A DNA stretch of 64,000 nucleotides from Microbacterium halophytorum (lineage in GTDB: Bacteria; Actinomycetota; Actinomycetes; Actinomycetales; Microbacteriaceae), in the NCBI RefSeq assembly GCF_002970975.1, contig NZ_KZ672982.1:457592-521591 (forward strand). The letters run 5' to 3'. Positions within the stretch are counted from its first letter, which is position 1, and each line of letters starts with the position of its first letter. The notes under the pieces were generated by a model. That model saw nothing but the letters and a program-made list of their open reading frames with translations. It was not told the DNA's origin and searched no databases. Positions 25,912-33,760 of the stretch are shown piece by piece. Made by a program: the position numbers and the translations under genes.

Positions 25912-27321
25912 GTGACCGACACCTCAACGACAGAGACCGCCGAGCAGGCCGAACGGGCCGACAAGCCGTCGAACCGCAAGCAGCCGTACGGCCAGGGGTT
26001 CCTCGACACGATCTCGACCGGTTGGGCCGACCGCCCGTCGATCGCGCCGCCCGCCCGCGAGCAGGCGCCTTTCGCGGCGCGCCGCCGCGCCGCCGTCTCG
26101 GAGGCGTTCGCGGGCCGACGCATCGTCGTGCCCGCCGGATCGCTGAAGCAGCGCTCCAACGACACCGACTACCCCTTCCGCGCCCATACGGCATTCGCCC
26201 ACCTCACCGGCTGGGCCGCCGATTCCGAGCCCGACTCGGCGCTCGTGTTCGAGCCGTCGGGCGACGGGCACGACGTCACGCTCTTCTTCCGGGAGCGCGC
26301 CGATCGCACCACGAGCGAGTTCTACTCCGACGCGACGATCGGCGAGTTCTGGATCGGTCCGCGCCCCGACCGCGACGGCGTCGCGGGCGACCTCGGCGTT
26401 GCGACGGCGCCCCTGGACGAGTTCGAGTCGCGCGACGGCGACCTCGTCGTCGGCGAGGACGCCGAGCTGGACGCCTTCGTGTCGGAGCTGCGGCTCGTCA
26501 AGGACGACTACGAGATCGCGCAGATGCAGCTGGCCGTCGACGTCACGGCCAGGGGCTTCGACGACATCATCCGGGAGCTGCCCAGGGCCATCGCGCACGG
26601 CCGCGGTGAGCGGATCATCGAGGGCGTCTTCCATCAGCGCGCTCGCAGCGACGGCAACTGGGAGGGCTACGACACGATCGCGGCCGCCGGCCCGCACGCG
26701 TGCTACCTGCACTGGACGCGCAACGACGGCCCCGTCGTGCCCGGCGATCTCGTGCTGATCGACGCGGGCGTCGAGGTCGACAGCCTGTACACGGCCGACA
26801 TCACCCGCACCCTGCCCGTGAACGGCACGTTCTCGCCCACCCAGCGCAAGGTGTACGAGGCCGTTCGCGAGGCCGCCGACGTCGCGTTCGCCGCCGCCCG
26901 CCCCGGCGTGAGGTTCCGCGAGGTGCACGACGCGGCCATGCGCGTCATCGCGGCGAAGGTCGCCGAGTGGGGCCTGCTGCCCGTGACCGCCGAGGAGGCC
27001 CTCGAGGCCGACCGCGGCGGCCACCACCGCCGCTACATGGTGCACGGCACCAGCCACCACCTGGGCATCGACGTGCACGACTGCGCCGCCGCGCGCCGCG
27101 AGATGTACTACGACGGCGTCCTGGAGCCCGGAATGGTCTTCACGATCGAGCCCGGCCTGTACTTCCAGGCGGACGACGTGACGGTCCCCGAGGAGTACCG
27201 CGGGATCGGCGTGCGCATCGAGGACGACATCCGGATGACCGCGGACGGCCCCGTGAACATGTCCGCCGCGATCCCGCGAACGGCGGACGAGGTCGAGGCC
27301 TGGATGGCGCGGCTCGGCTGA
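25912..27321 (+). CDS. pepP: Xaa-Pro aminopeptidase (aminopeptidase P, M24B)
   Basis: A 469-residue metalloaminopeptidase that removes N-terminal residues preceding proline. An N-terminal AMP_N domain (about residues 50-180, including FRAHTAFAHLTGW) precedes the pita-bread catalytic domain. The five metal ligands are present: two Asp in IDAGVEVDSLYTADITRT, His in HGTSHHLGIDVHD, Glu in FTIEPGLYF and Glu in GVRIEDDI. The GTG start has AGGGAG six bases upstream. It is cytoplasmic and converges closely (18 bp) on the YflT-domain gene. Confidence 0.95.
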   Translation: MTDTSTTETAEQAERADKPSNRKQPYGQGFLDTISTGWADRPSIAPPAREQAPFAARRRAAVSEAFAGRRIVVPAGSLKQRSNDTDYPFRAHTAFAHLTGWAADSEPDSALVFEPSGDGHDVTLFFRERADRTTSEFYSDATIGEFWIGPRPDRDGVAGDLGVATAPLDEFESRDGDLVVGEDAELDAFVSELRLVKDDYEIAQMQLAVDVTARGFDDIIRELPRAIAHGRGERIIEGVFHQRARSDGNWEGYDTIAAAGPHACYLHWTRNDGPVVPGDLVLIDAGVEVDSLYTADITRTLPVNGTFSPTQRKVYEAVREAADVAFAAARPGVRFREVHDAAMRVIAAKVAEWGLLPVTAEEALEADRGGHHRRYMVHGTSHHLGIDVHDCAAARREMYYDGVLEPGMVFTIEPGLYFQADDVTVPEEYRGIGVRIEDDIRMTADGPVNMSAAIPRTADEVEAWMARLG

Positions 27322-27339
27322 GCCGCCGAGGCGGGGCGG

Positions 27340-28221
27340 TCACGACTCGCGTCGGGCCGCCTCGCGTTCGGCCTGTTCCGTCGCGTCCGCGGGGGCCTCG
27401 GGCGCTGCCTCGGCCGGTTCGGGTGCCGACGGCGCCGCCCGACCTGGCACGGCGTCCTGCTCCGGCGCCGGGGCGGGCTGCTCCGGAGCCGCGGGCGGTC
27501 GGCCCGGCGCTGCCGGCTCCGCGTCCGGCGCCGCGGGCTGGTCGGGCGCCGCGGCGGGCTCAGCCGGTGCCGCGACCGGCCCGGGCGGCGCCGTCCGCGG
27601 CGAGGGAGCGACGACCGGCTGAGCAGGTGCCTGCTCGGCCGGCGGTGCCTCCGGGTACGGGATCGGCTGATTCGTCGCAGGGTCGAGCCGGATGCCGTAC
27701 TGCGGCGGGGGCAGAGGGCCCGACGGCCGCACGGGCTCCGTCCGGCGCTGCTGCGCCTCGATGCCGAGCACGCGGCGAGCCGTCGCGATGTGGGCCGCCT
27801 GCACGGCGACCTCGTAGTGGTCGGCGACGGGCGACGTCGCGCTGGAGTAGTCGCGGCGCCTGCGCACCATCCGGTACGTCAGCAGCCGCATCAGCATGCC
27901 GAGCGCCATACCGACGAGCAGGAAGCCGACGAGCAGCTGCAGCGTCGCCTGCGGGGTGACGAGCGTGTAGATCGCGCCGAACAGCAGGCCGAGGACGGCA
28001 CCGTTCAGCGCGCCCGACCACGCGGCGCGACCGTAGCCGAGCCGCCCCGTGATCATCTCGACGGCGCGAAGGCCCGCCCACACGATCGAGATCTCGCGCG
28101 CCGGCACCTCGGCCTCGATGAGCTTGCCGACGGCCTTCTGCGCCGCCTCGTACTCGTCGTAGCTCGCGACCGTCTCGCCGATGTCCTTCGGCGAACGGAC
28201 CCCACCGCCCATCATGCTCAT
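27340..28221 (-). CDS. YflT-domain membrane protein with Pro/Ala-rich tail
   Basis: 293 residues. The N-terminal part matches the YflT/general stress protein 17M domain (ETVASYDEYEAAQKAVGKL, ISIVWAGLRAVEMITGRLGY). Two transmembrane helices follow at about residues 72-115 (SGALNGAVLGLLFGAIYTLV and LLVGFLLVGMALGMLMRLL). From about residue 175 the protein is disordered and rich in Pro, Ala and Gln/Glu, ending with EQAEREAARRES. Function is unknown beyond stress association in relatives. Start 28221 has GACAAT six bases before it. Confidence 0.8.
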   Translation of the reverse strand: MSMMGGGVRSPKDIGETVASYDEYEAAQKAVGKLIEAEVPAREISIVWAGLRAVEMITGRLGYGRAAWSGALNGAVLGLLFGAIYTLVTPQATLQLLVGFLLVGMALGMLMRLLTYRMVRRRRDYSSATSPVADHYEVAVQAAHIATARRVLGIEAQQRRTEPVRPSGPLPPPQYGIRLDPATNQPIPYPEAPPAEQAPAQPVVAPSPRTAPPGPVAAPAEPAAAPDQPAAPDAEPAAPGRPPAAPEQPAPAPEQDAVPGRAAPSAPEPAEAAPEAPADATEQAEREAARRES

Positions 28222-28227
28222 ATCGTC

Positions 28228-28233
28228 ATTGTC
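28228..28233 (-). promoter_or_regulatory. -10 element of leaderless YflT-domain gene
   Basis: GACAAT on the minus strand, six bases before the ATG at 28221. Confidence 0.4.
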
Positions 28234-28337
28234 CCACGCGGCACCGCACGGCCGGGCGGTGGAACCCATGAGCAGGCTATGCGTCAGCTACGAGTGCGCC
28301 TCCGCGCGGGTTCAGGCCCCACCCCGCTCCGCGTCGA

Positions 28338-28343
28338 TACGCT
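28338..28343 (+). promoter_or_regulatory. -10 element of leaderless mrp
   Basis: TACGCT six bases before the GTG at 28350. The intervening GGGAGG is too close to the start to be a ribosome site, so leaderless initiation is preferred. Confidence 0.4.
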
Positions 28344-28349
28344 GGGAGG

Positions 28350-29486
28350 GTGAGCACACTCGTCGACCGCGTGCGCGAGGCCGTGGGCCGCGTGCAGGAT
28401 CCGGAGCTGCGCCGTCCGCTCGCCGACCTCGACATGGTGCGCGACATCGCCGCGGACGGCGACGACGTGACGGTCGGCATCGCGCTGACGATCGTCGGCT
28501 GCCCCGCCGCCGACCGCATCGAACGCGAGGTGCGCGAGGCGGCAGAAGGCGTACCGGGCGTGGGCGACGTGGCGCTCGAGCTGGGCGTGATGACTCCGGA
28601 TGAGCGCAGGGCCCTGACCGAGCGCCTGCGCGGCCCCGGGCGGGCGATGCCGTTCGGCCCGGACTCGCTCACCCGCGTCGTCGCCGTGACGAGCGGCAAG
28701 GGCGGTGTCGGCAAGTCGACGCTCACCGCCAATCTCGCCGTCGCGCTCGCCCAGCGGGGGCTGCGCGTCGGCCTCGTCGACGCCGACGTGCACGGCTTCT
28801 CGATCCCCGGGCTGCTGGGGCTCAGCCGCGGCGGCGAGACGGCACAGCCGACCCGCCTCGACGACCTCATGCTCCCGCCCGTCGCGCACGGAGTGAAGAC
28901 CATCTCGATCGGAATGTTCCTCCAGCGCGGCTCGGACCACGGCGGCGCCGTCGCCTGGCGAGGCCCCATGCTCCACCGCACGATCAACCAGTTCCTGACC
29001 GATGTGCACTTCGGCGACCTCGACATCCTGCTGCTCGACATGCCGCCGGGTACGGGCGACATCGCGATCTCGGTCGGGCAGCTCCTCCCCCATGCCGAGG
29101 TGCTCGTCGTCACGACGCCGCAGCAGGCGGCCAGCGACGTCGCGGTGCGCAGCGGCCTCGTCGCGCGGCAGACCGGCCAGAGCGTGATCGGTGTCGTCGA
29201 GAACATGGCGGCGATGACTCTGCCCGACGGAACGATCCTCGACCTCTTCGGCGCGGGAGGCGGCGCGGAGGTCGCCGCGGCGCTCTCGGAGGGAGCCGAC
29301 GACGTGCCGCTTCTCGCGTCGATCCCGCTCAGCCCCGGCCTGCGCCGAGCCGGAGACGAGGGGGACCCCGTCGTGGTCTCGGCCCCCGAGGACCCGGCGG
29401 CGCGCGCCATCACGGAGCTGGCGGCGGCCGTCGCGGCGCGCCCACGCGGCCTCGCGGCCCGGCCCCTCCCCTTCTCGCCGCGCTGA
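28350..29486 (+). CDS. mrp: Mrp/NBP35-family ATP-binding iron-sulfur carrier
   Basis: A 378-residue P-loop protein that carries iron-sulfur clusters to target apoproteins. An N-terminal DUF59/MIP18 domain (VQDPELRRPLADLDMVRD) precedes the deviant Walker A VTSGKGGVGKSTL at about residues 112-124, Walker B-like LLDMPPGTGDIA and VENMAAMTLPDGT. The CxxC that often follows VENM is missing (MAAMTLPDG), as in many actinobacterial members. The last 55 codons recur as a truncated copy at 38567-38711, across a 9-kb island. In relatives mrp lies close to tatB. Confidence 0.92.
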   Translation: MSTLVDRVREAVGRVQDPELRRPLADLDMVRDIAADGDDVTVGIALTIVGCPAADRIEREVREAAEGVPGVGDVALELGVMTPDERRALTERLRGPGRAMPFGPDSLTRVVAVTSGKGGVGKSTLTANLAVALAQRGLRVGLVDADVHGFSIPGLLGLSRGGETAQPTRLDDLMLPPVAHGVKTISIGMFLQRGSDHGGAVAWRGPMLHRTINQFLTDVHFGDLDILLLDMPPGTGDIAISVGQLLPHAEVLVVTTPQQAASDVAVRSGLVARQTGQSVIGVVENMAAMTLPDGTILDLFGAGGGAEVAAALSEGADDVPLLASIPLSPGLRRAGDEGDPVVVSAPEDPAARAITELAAAVAARPRGLAARPLPFSPR

Positions 29487-29493
29487 CGCCGCC
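29321..29493. repeat. Direct repeat L: mrp 3' end bordering the island
   Basis: The 3' end of mrp plus seven bases after the stop recurs at 38567-38718 in the same orientation. The first 56 bases are identical, as is a 35-base stretch around CATCACGGAGCTGGCGGCGG. The far copy lacks 3 and 18 bases internally. The copies bracket about 9.07 kb. Confidence 0.9.
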
Positions 29494-29513
29494 TCTGAGC
29501 CGTTCTCGCGGCC

Positions 29514-29527
29514 GCCCACTGATTGGA
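29514..29527 (-). promoter_or_regulatory. Weak copy of island operator upstream of thuA2
   Basis: TCCAATCAGTGGGC on the minus strand matches the island motif TCCATYYGRTGAGA at ten of 14 positions. It lies about 92-105 bp before the thuA2 start, close to the spacing seen at the other sites. Confidence 0.35.
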
Positions 29528-29618
29528 ACGCCGCGGGCGATGCCGCCCGCCGCGCACTAGCGTCGCGATCGGGCCGGCGCCCCTCCGCCGGGCATTCAGA
29601 CGATCGAAGGAGATCATC

Positions 29619-30593
29619 GTGAAATCGCTAGTACGCTCCGGAATCGCGCTCACTGGCGCGGCCGTGCTCGGCGCAACGCTCGCCGTCGGCGGCGCATCGG
29701 TCATGAGCGCGAACCCCGGCAACGGCGGCGGAGGCAAGCCCGCTACGTCGGCCGAGATCTATCAGGACGACGTCGAGGACTACGGCGCGTGCCGAGGGCT
29801 CGACCCGACGTGCTACAACGACTGGGGCAACGGCTTCGAGGAGGGAGAGGAGAAGCGGATCCTGATCTGGAGCCGTACCGCGGGCCCCCGCCACGCCCAC
29901 CTCGGCGCACCCCTCGGCGACGGAATGAACCCCGAGCTCGGCGACGACAACGTCGCACAGCGGGAACTCGTCTCCTGGGCGGACGAGCGCGGCATCAAGG
30001 CCGATTGGACGGAAGACCTGGATGAGTTCCGCCGCCTCGGCGGCTACCAGGCGGTCGTCTTCCTCTCCGCCAACCGTGACACGCTCGGCGACCTGCAGCA
30101 GAACGAACTGACGAAGTACGTGCGCGGCGGCGGCGGTTTCGTCGGCATCCACAACGCCTTCGGCGCGGAGTACAACTGGGAGTGGTACGAGGGGCTCCTC
30201 GGTGGCGCGAACTTCTACGACCACGGGCCGAACCGCGATGGCACGGTCGAGACGATCGACCGCGATGACGTGTCGACCGAGTTCCTGCCGAGCGAGTTCG
30301 GCTTCACCGACGAGTTCTACAACCTGTACCCGTACCCGAGCCACGTGAACATCCTGCTGGAGGCGAGCGAGGACACCGTCACCCTGGATCGAGACGGCGG
30401 GCACCCGGGGCACGGCGACGCGCACCCCTTGAGCTGGAATCACTACTACGACGGCGGCCGCGCCTGGCTCACGACGCTCGGCCACGAAGTCGAGGCCTGG
30501 ACTGGCGATTCGGAGAACGCCGACCTCTTCGAGGACCATGTGATGAACGGCGTGGAGAGCGCGATGGGCGTCTCGCCGTTCCTCGGCGACTGA
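29619..30593 (+). CDS. Secreted ThuA-like domain protein (thuA2)
   Basis: A 324-residue exported protein with a signal peptide (VKSLVRSGIALTGAAVLGAT, cleavage near residue 30). A ThuA-like domain at about residues 75-315 carries KRILIWSRTAGPRHAHLG, YVRGGGGFVGIHNAFGAEY and DAHPLSWNHYYDGGRAWL. It matches thuA1 in the RGGGG and HPLSW blocks but lacks the C-terminal helical extension and has a different acidic N-terminal segment with a Cys pair (GACRGLDPTCYNDW). The GTG start has AAGGAG seven bases upstream. First gene of the island; no enzyme activity is assigned to secreted ThuA proteins. Confidence 0.8.
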   Translation: MKSLVRSGIALTGAAVLGATLAVGGASVMSANPGNGGGGKPATSAEIYQDDVEDYGACRGLDPTCYNDWGNGFEEGEEKRILIWSRTAGPRHAHLGAPLGDGMNPELGDDNVAQRELVSWADERGIKADWTEDLDEFRRLGGYQAVVFLSANRDTLGDLQQNELTKYVRGGGGFVGIHNAFGAEYNWEWYEGLLGGANFYDHGPNRDGTVETIDRDDVSTEFLPSEFGFTDEFYNLYPYPSHVNILLEASEDTVTLDRDGGHPGHGDAHPLSWNHYYDGGRAWLTTLGHEVEAWTGDSENADLFEDHVMNGVESAMGVSPFLGD

Positions 30594-30648
30594 GCCGGCC
30601 TGCCTTGGCGGGGTTCGTCCTCGCCATGGCCGGCCCTCGTCCTCTTAC

Positions 30649-30662
30649 GTACCGAACGGTAC
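30649..30662. promoter_or_regulatory. Palindromic operator on the iclR1 promoter
   Basis: GTACCG-AA-CGGTAC, a perfect inverted repeat, runs into CATAAT (30662-30667), a good -10 element. A regulator bound here would block the promoter of the two iclR genes, so autoregulation is likely. The sequence is unlike the TCCATYYGRTGAGA sites, so the two IclR proteins may recognise different DNA. Confidence 0.55.
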
Positions 30663-30704
30663 ATAATAGAGGGGAGCCGCGACGCAGCGGCCCGGAGAGG
30701 ATCG

Positions 30705-31457
30705 ATGATGACGGATCCGGAACAGCGCTCGCCCGACGACCCGGACGCACCGACGTCGGTGCTCGATCGCGTGTTCGCGATCCTCGAGGCCGTTCGTCGC
30801 GCGTCCGGCCCCGTCACCATCGCGGGCATCGCCGCCGACGCCCGCGTACCGCGATCGACGACGGCACGGTTGGTCGCCGAACTGGTCGAACAGCGCTACC
30901 TCACCCGTGACCCCGACGGCGTGACCCTCGGCATGCGCCTGTTCGAGCTCGGCGCACGCGCCACTATCCCGCGCCGCATCGCCGCCGCCGCCGCTCCGGT
31001 TGTGCACGAGCTCGCGCTGCGCACCGGGGAGCGGGTGGGCGTGTGGGTCCAACAGGGAACCGACATGGTCTCGCTCACCGCCGTGCCGGGCCGGCTTCCG
31101 ATGCTCCCGACTCGCGCCGGCATGCGCTCTCCCGCCCTCACGACCGCGAGCGGAAAGGCGTTCCTCGCATTCTGCGAAGACGCCGCCGTGATCGAGCGCG
31201 TCGGCGCCCGTCTCGATCCCATCGCGGCCGCGCGCTTCTACGACGAGCTCACCACGGTGCGCGCGGCGACGCTCGCCACGGATCCCGGCGACTCATACGC
31301 CGGCGTCCTCGCCGTCGCCTGCCCCCTGATGGAGCACGGGCGAGTGATGGGGGCGCTCTCCCTCGCCGGCCCTGTGGACGCCATGCGCGAAGAGCGCGTC
31401 GCGCCGCTCGTCCGCGCCGCCGGGGTATCGCTCGCCCGCCGTCTCGCCGTGGTCTGA
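30705..31457 (+). CDS. IclR-family transcriptional regulator 1
   Basis: A 250-residue IclR protein. The winged helix-turn-helix at about residues 17-78 (SVLDRVFAILEAV, then VPRSTTARLVAELVEQRYL) is followed by the effector-binding domain with GERVGVWVQQGTDMVSL and the SGKAFLAF block. Members usually sense small acids or aromatics and control adjacent catabolic genes. It is the first of two regulators, with a four-base gap to the second, and its promoter carries the palindrome at 30649-30662. The alternative ATG one codon later is equally possible. Confidence 0.9.
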   Translation: MMTDPEQRSPDDPDAPTSVLDRVFAILEAVRRASGPVTIAGIAADARVPRSTTARLVAELVEQRYLTRDPDGVTLGMRLFELGARATIPRRIAAAAAPVVHELALRTGERVGVWVQQGTDMVSLTAVPGRLPMLPTRAGMRSPALTTASGKAFLAFCEDAAVIERVGARLDPIAAARFYDELTTVRAATLATDPGDSYAGVLAVACPLMEHGRVMGALSLAGPVDAMREERVAPLVRAAGVSLARRLAVV

Positions 31458-31461
31458 ACGC

Positions 31462-32118
31462 ATGCGCACCGCGGAATGGACCCAATCGGTCAGCGTGCTC
31501 GACCGGCTCACCGCCGTGCTCGATGCGTTCGGCCACGACGGCAAGGGCCTCACCGTCACCGAACTGGCGCGCCGGGCGAACCTGCCGAAGTCCACTGTGT
31601 CGCGCATCGCCTCTGAGCTCGTCGACGAGGGATACCTCGACCGCGACGGAACGCTCCTATACCTGGGAGTGCGCCTGTTCGAGTTCGGCCAGAGCGTCGA
31701 CGGCCCGCGCCGCCTGCGGGAAGTCTCACGACCCGCGATCAAGCGGCTTCGGGACGCGACGGGCTGCGACGTGCACGTAGCCGTCGTCGACGGAGACGGC
31801 GTCATCATCGTCGCCGAGGCCAGGAGTCGGTCGGGCACCGCCGCTGTGGATGTCGGAGACCGGCTGTCTCGGTCGGATACCGCCCTGGGCCTCGCGTACG
31901 CGGCTGCTGCCGACTCCGCCGCGACAGGCGATGCCCCGACGACGCGCGAGTGCTCCCACCGCGACCTGCGCTGCGTCGCCGCCGCGATCATCGCACGAAA
32001 CCGTCCAGCCGCGGCACTGGCCGTCAGCGGCGCCGCGTCGGAGGTCCGTGCCGCGGACGTCGCGCCTCTGGTCCAGGCCACGGCGATCACGATCGGCCGC
32101 GCGCTCAGCGACGGCTGA
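31462..32118 (+). CDS. IclR-family transcriptional regulator 2
   Basis: A 218-residue IclR protein starting four bases after the first regulator's stop. The DNA-binding part (SVLDRLTAVLDAF, LPKSTVSRIASELVDEGYL) is typical. The effector domain is about 30 residues shorter than in regulator 1 and lacks its SGKAFLA block, having DTALGLAYAAAAD at that place. It may have altered ligand binding or work as a heteromer with its neighbour. No ribosome site is evident between the two, suggesting translational coupling. Confidence 0.87.
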   Translation: MRTAEWTQSVSVLDRLTAVLDAFGHDGKGLTVTELARRANLPKSTVSRIASELVDEGYLDRDGTLLYLGVRLFEFGQSVDGPRRLREVSRPAIKRLRDATGCDVHVAVVDGDGVIIVAEARSRSGTAAVDVGDRLSRSDTALGLAYAAAADSAATGDAPTTRECSHRDLRCVAAAIIARNRPAAALAVSGAASEVRAADVAPLVQATAITIGRALSDG

Positions 32119-32126
32119 TCGGTCGC

Positions 32127-32170
32127 GACGGGCAGGGGCGCGGAGCCGAAGCTCCGCGCCCCTGCCCGTC
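32127..32170. terminator. Bidirectional terminator between iclR2 and dctP
   Basis: A perfect 19-bp GC-rich stem (32127-32145 with 32152-32170) with the six-base loop CCGAAG sits midway between the convergent stops. It can serve both strands. Confidence 0.8.
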
Positions 32171-32178
32171 GTACGGGC

Positions 32179-33219
32179 TCAACCGGCCAGCGCGCGGATC
32201 CCTTCGTACGCCGCGAGGGTGTCACCGTCGTAGTGATCAGTGAAGTACGACTCGGCCTTCGTGACGAACGCGTCGATGTCGATGTCATCCTTCTCGATCA
32301 CTGTGTACGCGTCGTCCGCCCGGTAGCCGTCGACGATCTCGTTCGTCTCGTCCTCGACGCACGTGCGGTTCTCCGCGCGGATCTCGTGCAGCGTTTCGTC
32401 GAGCAGCGCCGCCTGTTCGTCGTCCAGCTTCTCGTACGTCTTGTCGCTCACCAGCGTGAACTGCACTCCGACGTTGTGCTCGTTCAGCACGATCGTGTTC
32501 AGGATCTCGTCGTAACTCGCCGAGTGCGTCGCGACGATGGGGTTCTCCTGGCCGACCGCGATGCCCTGTTGGAGGGCCGTGTACACCTCCTCCACGGCAA
32601 CCGAGACGGGGCTGTCGACGCCCAGGGCTTCGGCGTTCGCGAGGAACCCGGGAGAATCCGGGAACCGGATCGGCTCGCCCGAGAGGTCATCGGGGTCGTG
32701 CACCGCCACGTCCTTGGTCGTGAAAGTGCGGTTGCCGAACCACCAGCCGTCGACGATCCTCACGCCGGTCTCCGCGTGGAACGCGTCGAACAGCTCTTGG
32801 GAGCCGTTGTCGATCCAGTCGAACAGGTGGTCGACGTCGTCGAAAGCATACGCGGCGTCGACCGCCTCGATGGCCGGGAAGGTCGTGCTCAGCTCCGATC
32901 CGCCGAGGAGGTCGACGTCGATGTCGCCCGACTGCACCTGCGGGAATCGGTCTGCGTGCGGGCCGAGCTGACTCGACGGATACAGGTCGACCGTGATCCC
33001 CATGTCCGCGGCTTCGAGGCGCTCCTTGAGCAGTTCGACCCCGCAGTAGTAGTTCGGCGTCTGCTCATTCTGCGTGAGCGAGACCGTCAGCGTGACGTCG
33101 CCGCCCCCACCGCCGGATCCGCCGCTGCCGCTGTCTCCGCTGCAGCCGGTCAGGACGAGTGCCGTTGCCGCGGCGGCCGCGAACACCGCCGCACGCTTCG
33201 TGGTTCGTGCTGTGATCAT
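32179..33219 (-). CDS. dctP: TRAP transporter substrate-binding lipoprotein
   Basis: A 346-residue DctP-family protein. The lipoprotein signal is MITARTTKRAAVFAAAAATA with lipobox LTGC (Cys about residue 25) and a Gly/Ser linker. Family landmarks are LYPSSQLGPHADRFPQVQSG, GWWFGNRTFTTKD and the EPIRFPDSPGF segment with the conserved Arg that salt-bridges a substrate carboxylate. It captures organic acids and hands them to DctQM. It lies 77 bp downstream of the aroQ-like gene rather than beside dctQM and has its own operator copy. AGGAGG precedes the ATG. Confidence 0.92.
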   Translation of the reverse strand: MITARTTKRAAVFAAAAATALVLTGCSGDSGSGGSGGGGGDVTLTVSLTQNEQTPNYYCGVELLKERLEAADMGITVDLYPSSQLGPHADRFPQVQSGDIDVDLLGGSELSTTFPAIEAVDAAYAFDDVDHLFDWIDNGSQELFDAFHAETGVRIVDGWWFGNRTFTTKDVAVHDPDDLSGEPIRFPDSPGFLANAEALGVDSPVSVAVEEVYTALQQGIAVGQENPIVATHSASYDEILNTIVLNEHNVGVQFTLVSDKTYEKLDDEQAALLDETLHEIRAENRTCVEDETNEIVDGYRADDAYTVIEKDDIDIDAFVTKAESYFTDHYDGDTLAAYEGIRALAG

Positions 33220-33287
33220 GATTCCTCCTGTGTGCGCATCGTCGCGCGGTATGGGCCTGACTCTGGTGCGCTCGCCGTCAGGCGACA

Positions 33288-33310
33288 AGCGACGTCTCAT
33301 CGAATGGAAT
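33288..33310 (-). promoter_or_regulatory. Island operator copy upstream of dctP
   Basis: The minus strand carries TCCATTCGATGAGACGTCGC inside this stretch. Twenty-one of 23 bases match the copy before dctQ. It overlaps the last codons of the aroQ-like gene and lies 70-90 bp before the dctP ATG, so dctP probably has its own regulated promoter as well as read-through. Confidence 0.6.
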
Positions 33311-33734
33311 GGTCCGCGGATCGGATCGCGAGTTCGTACCCGTACGCCCCCGCGCCGGCGATCACGGTTGTCGCGACGGGCGACATCAGGGAATGGCGAT
33401 GCTCGGCGTCCCTGCCGTGGATATTCGTGATGTGGAGTTCGACGATCGGCACGGCCAGCATTCGCAGCGCGTCGAGGACGGGGACCGAGCGGAAGCTGAG
33501 CCCCGCTGGGTTGATCACGACGGCGGCCCCGTCACGGTATGCGTCGTGGAGCCAGCCGATGATCTCGTGCTCCGCATTGGACTGCGCGAAGCACAGGTCG
33601 AACCCGAGCTCTTCCGCCACGCGGGAGCACTCCCGCTCGATGTCGGCGAGCGTCGTCGTCCCATAGATCGCGGGCTCACGCACGCCGAGCATGTCGAGGT
33701 TGGGGCCGTTGAGCACATAGAGCTTGCGGGTCAC
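33297..33734 (-). CDS. AroQ-like type II dehydroquinase family protein
   Basis: 145 residues, normal length for type II 3-dehydroquinate dehydratase. Conserved blocks: LNGPNLDMLGVREPAIYG (lid Arg, catalytic Tyr), QSNAEHEIIGWLHDA, INPAGLSFRSVPVLDAL and VELHITNIHGRD. Against the mycobacterial enzyme the catalytic Tyr, Asn and second His are kept, but the substrate-binding His of the THTS block is Phe and the substrate-binding Arg of EEFRRHS is His. It may dehydrate quinate-derived 3-dehydroquinate or a related ring acid. GTG start with AAAGGA upstream. Placement inside a TRAP operon indicates a catabolic, not biosynthetic, role. Confidence 0.8.
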   Translation of the reverse strand: MTRKLYVLNGPNLDMLGVREPAIYGTTTLADIERECSRVAEELGFDLCFAQSNAEHEIIGWLHDAYRDGAAVVINPAGLSFRSVPVLDALRMLAVPIVELHITNIHGRDAEHRHSLMSPVATTVIAGAGAYGYELAIRSADHSIR

Positions 33735-33760
33735 GGTCGGTTCCTTTCGCGGAGACGGCG

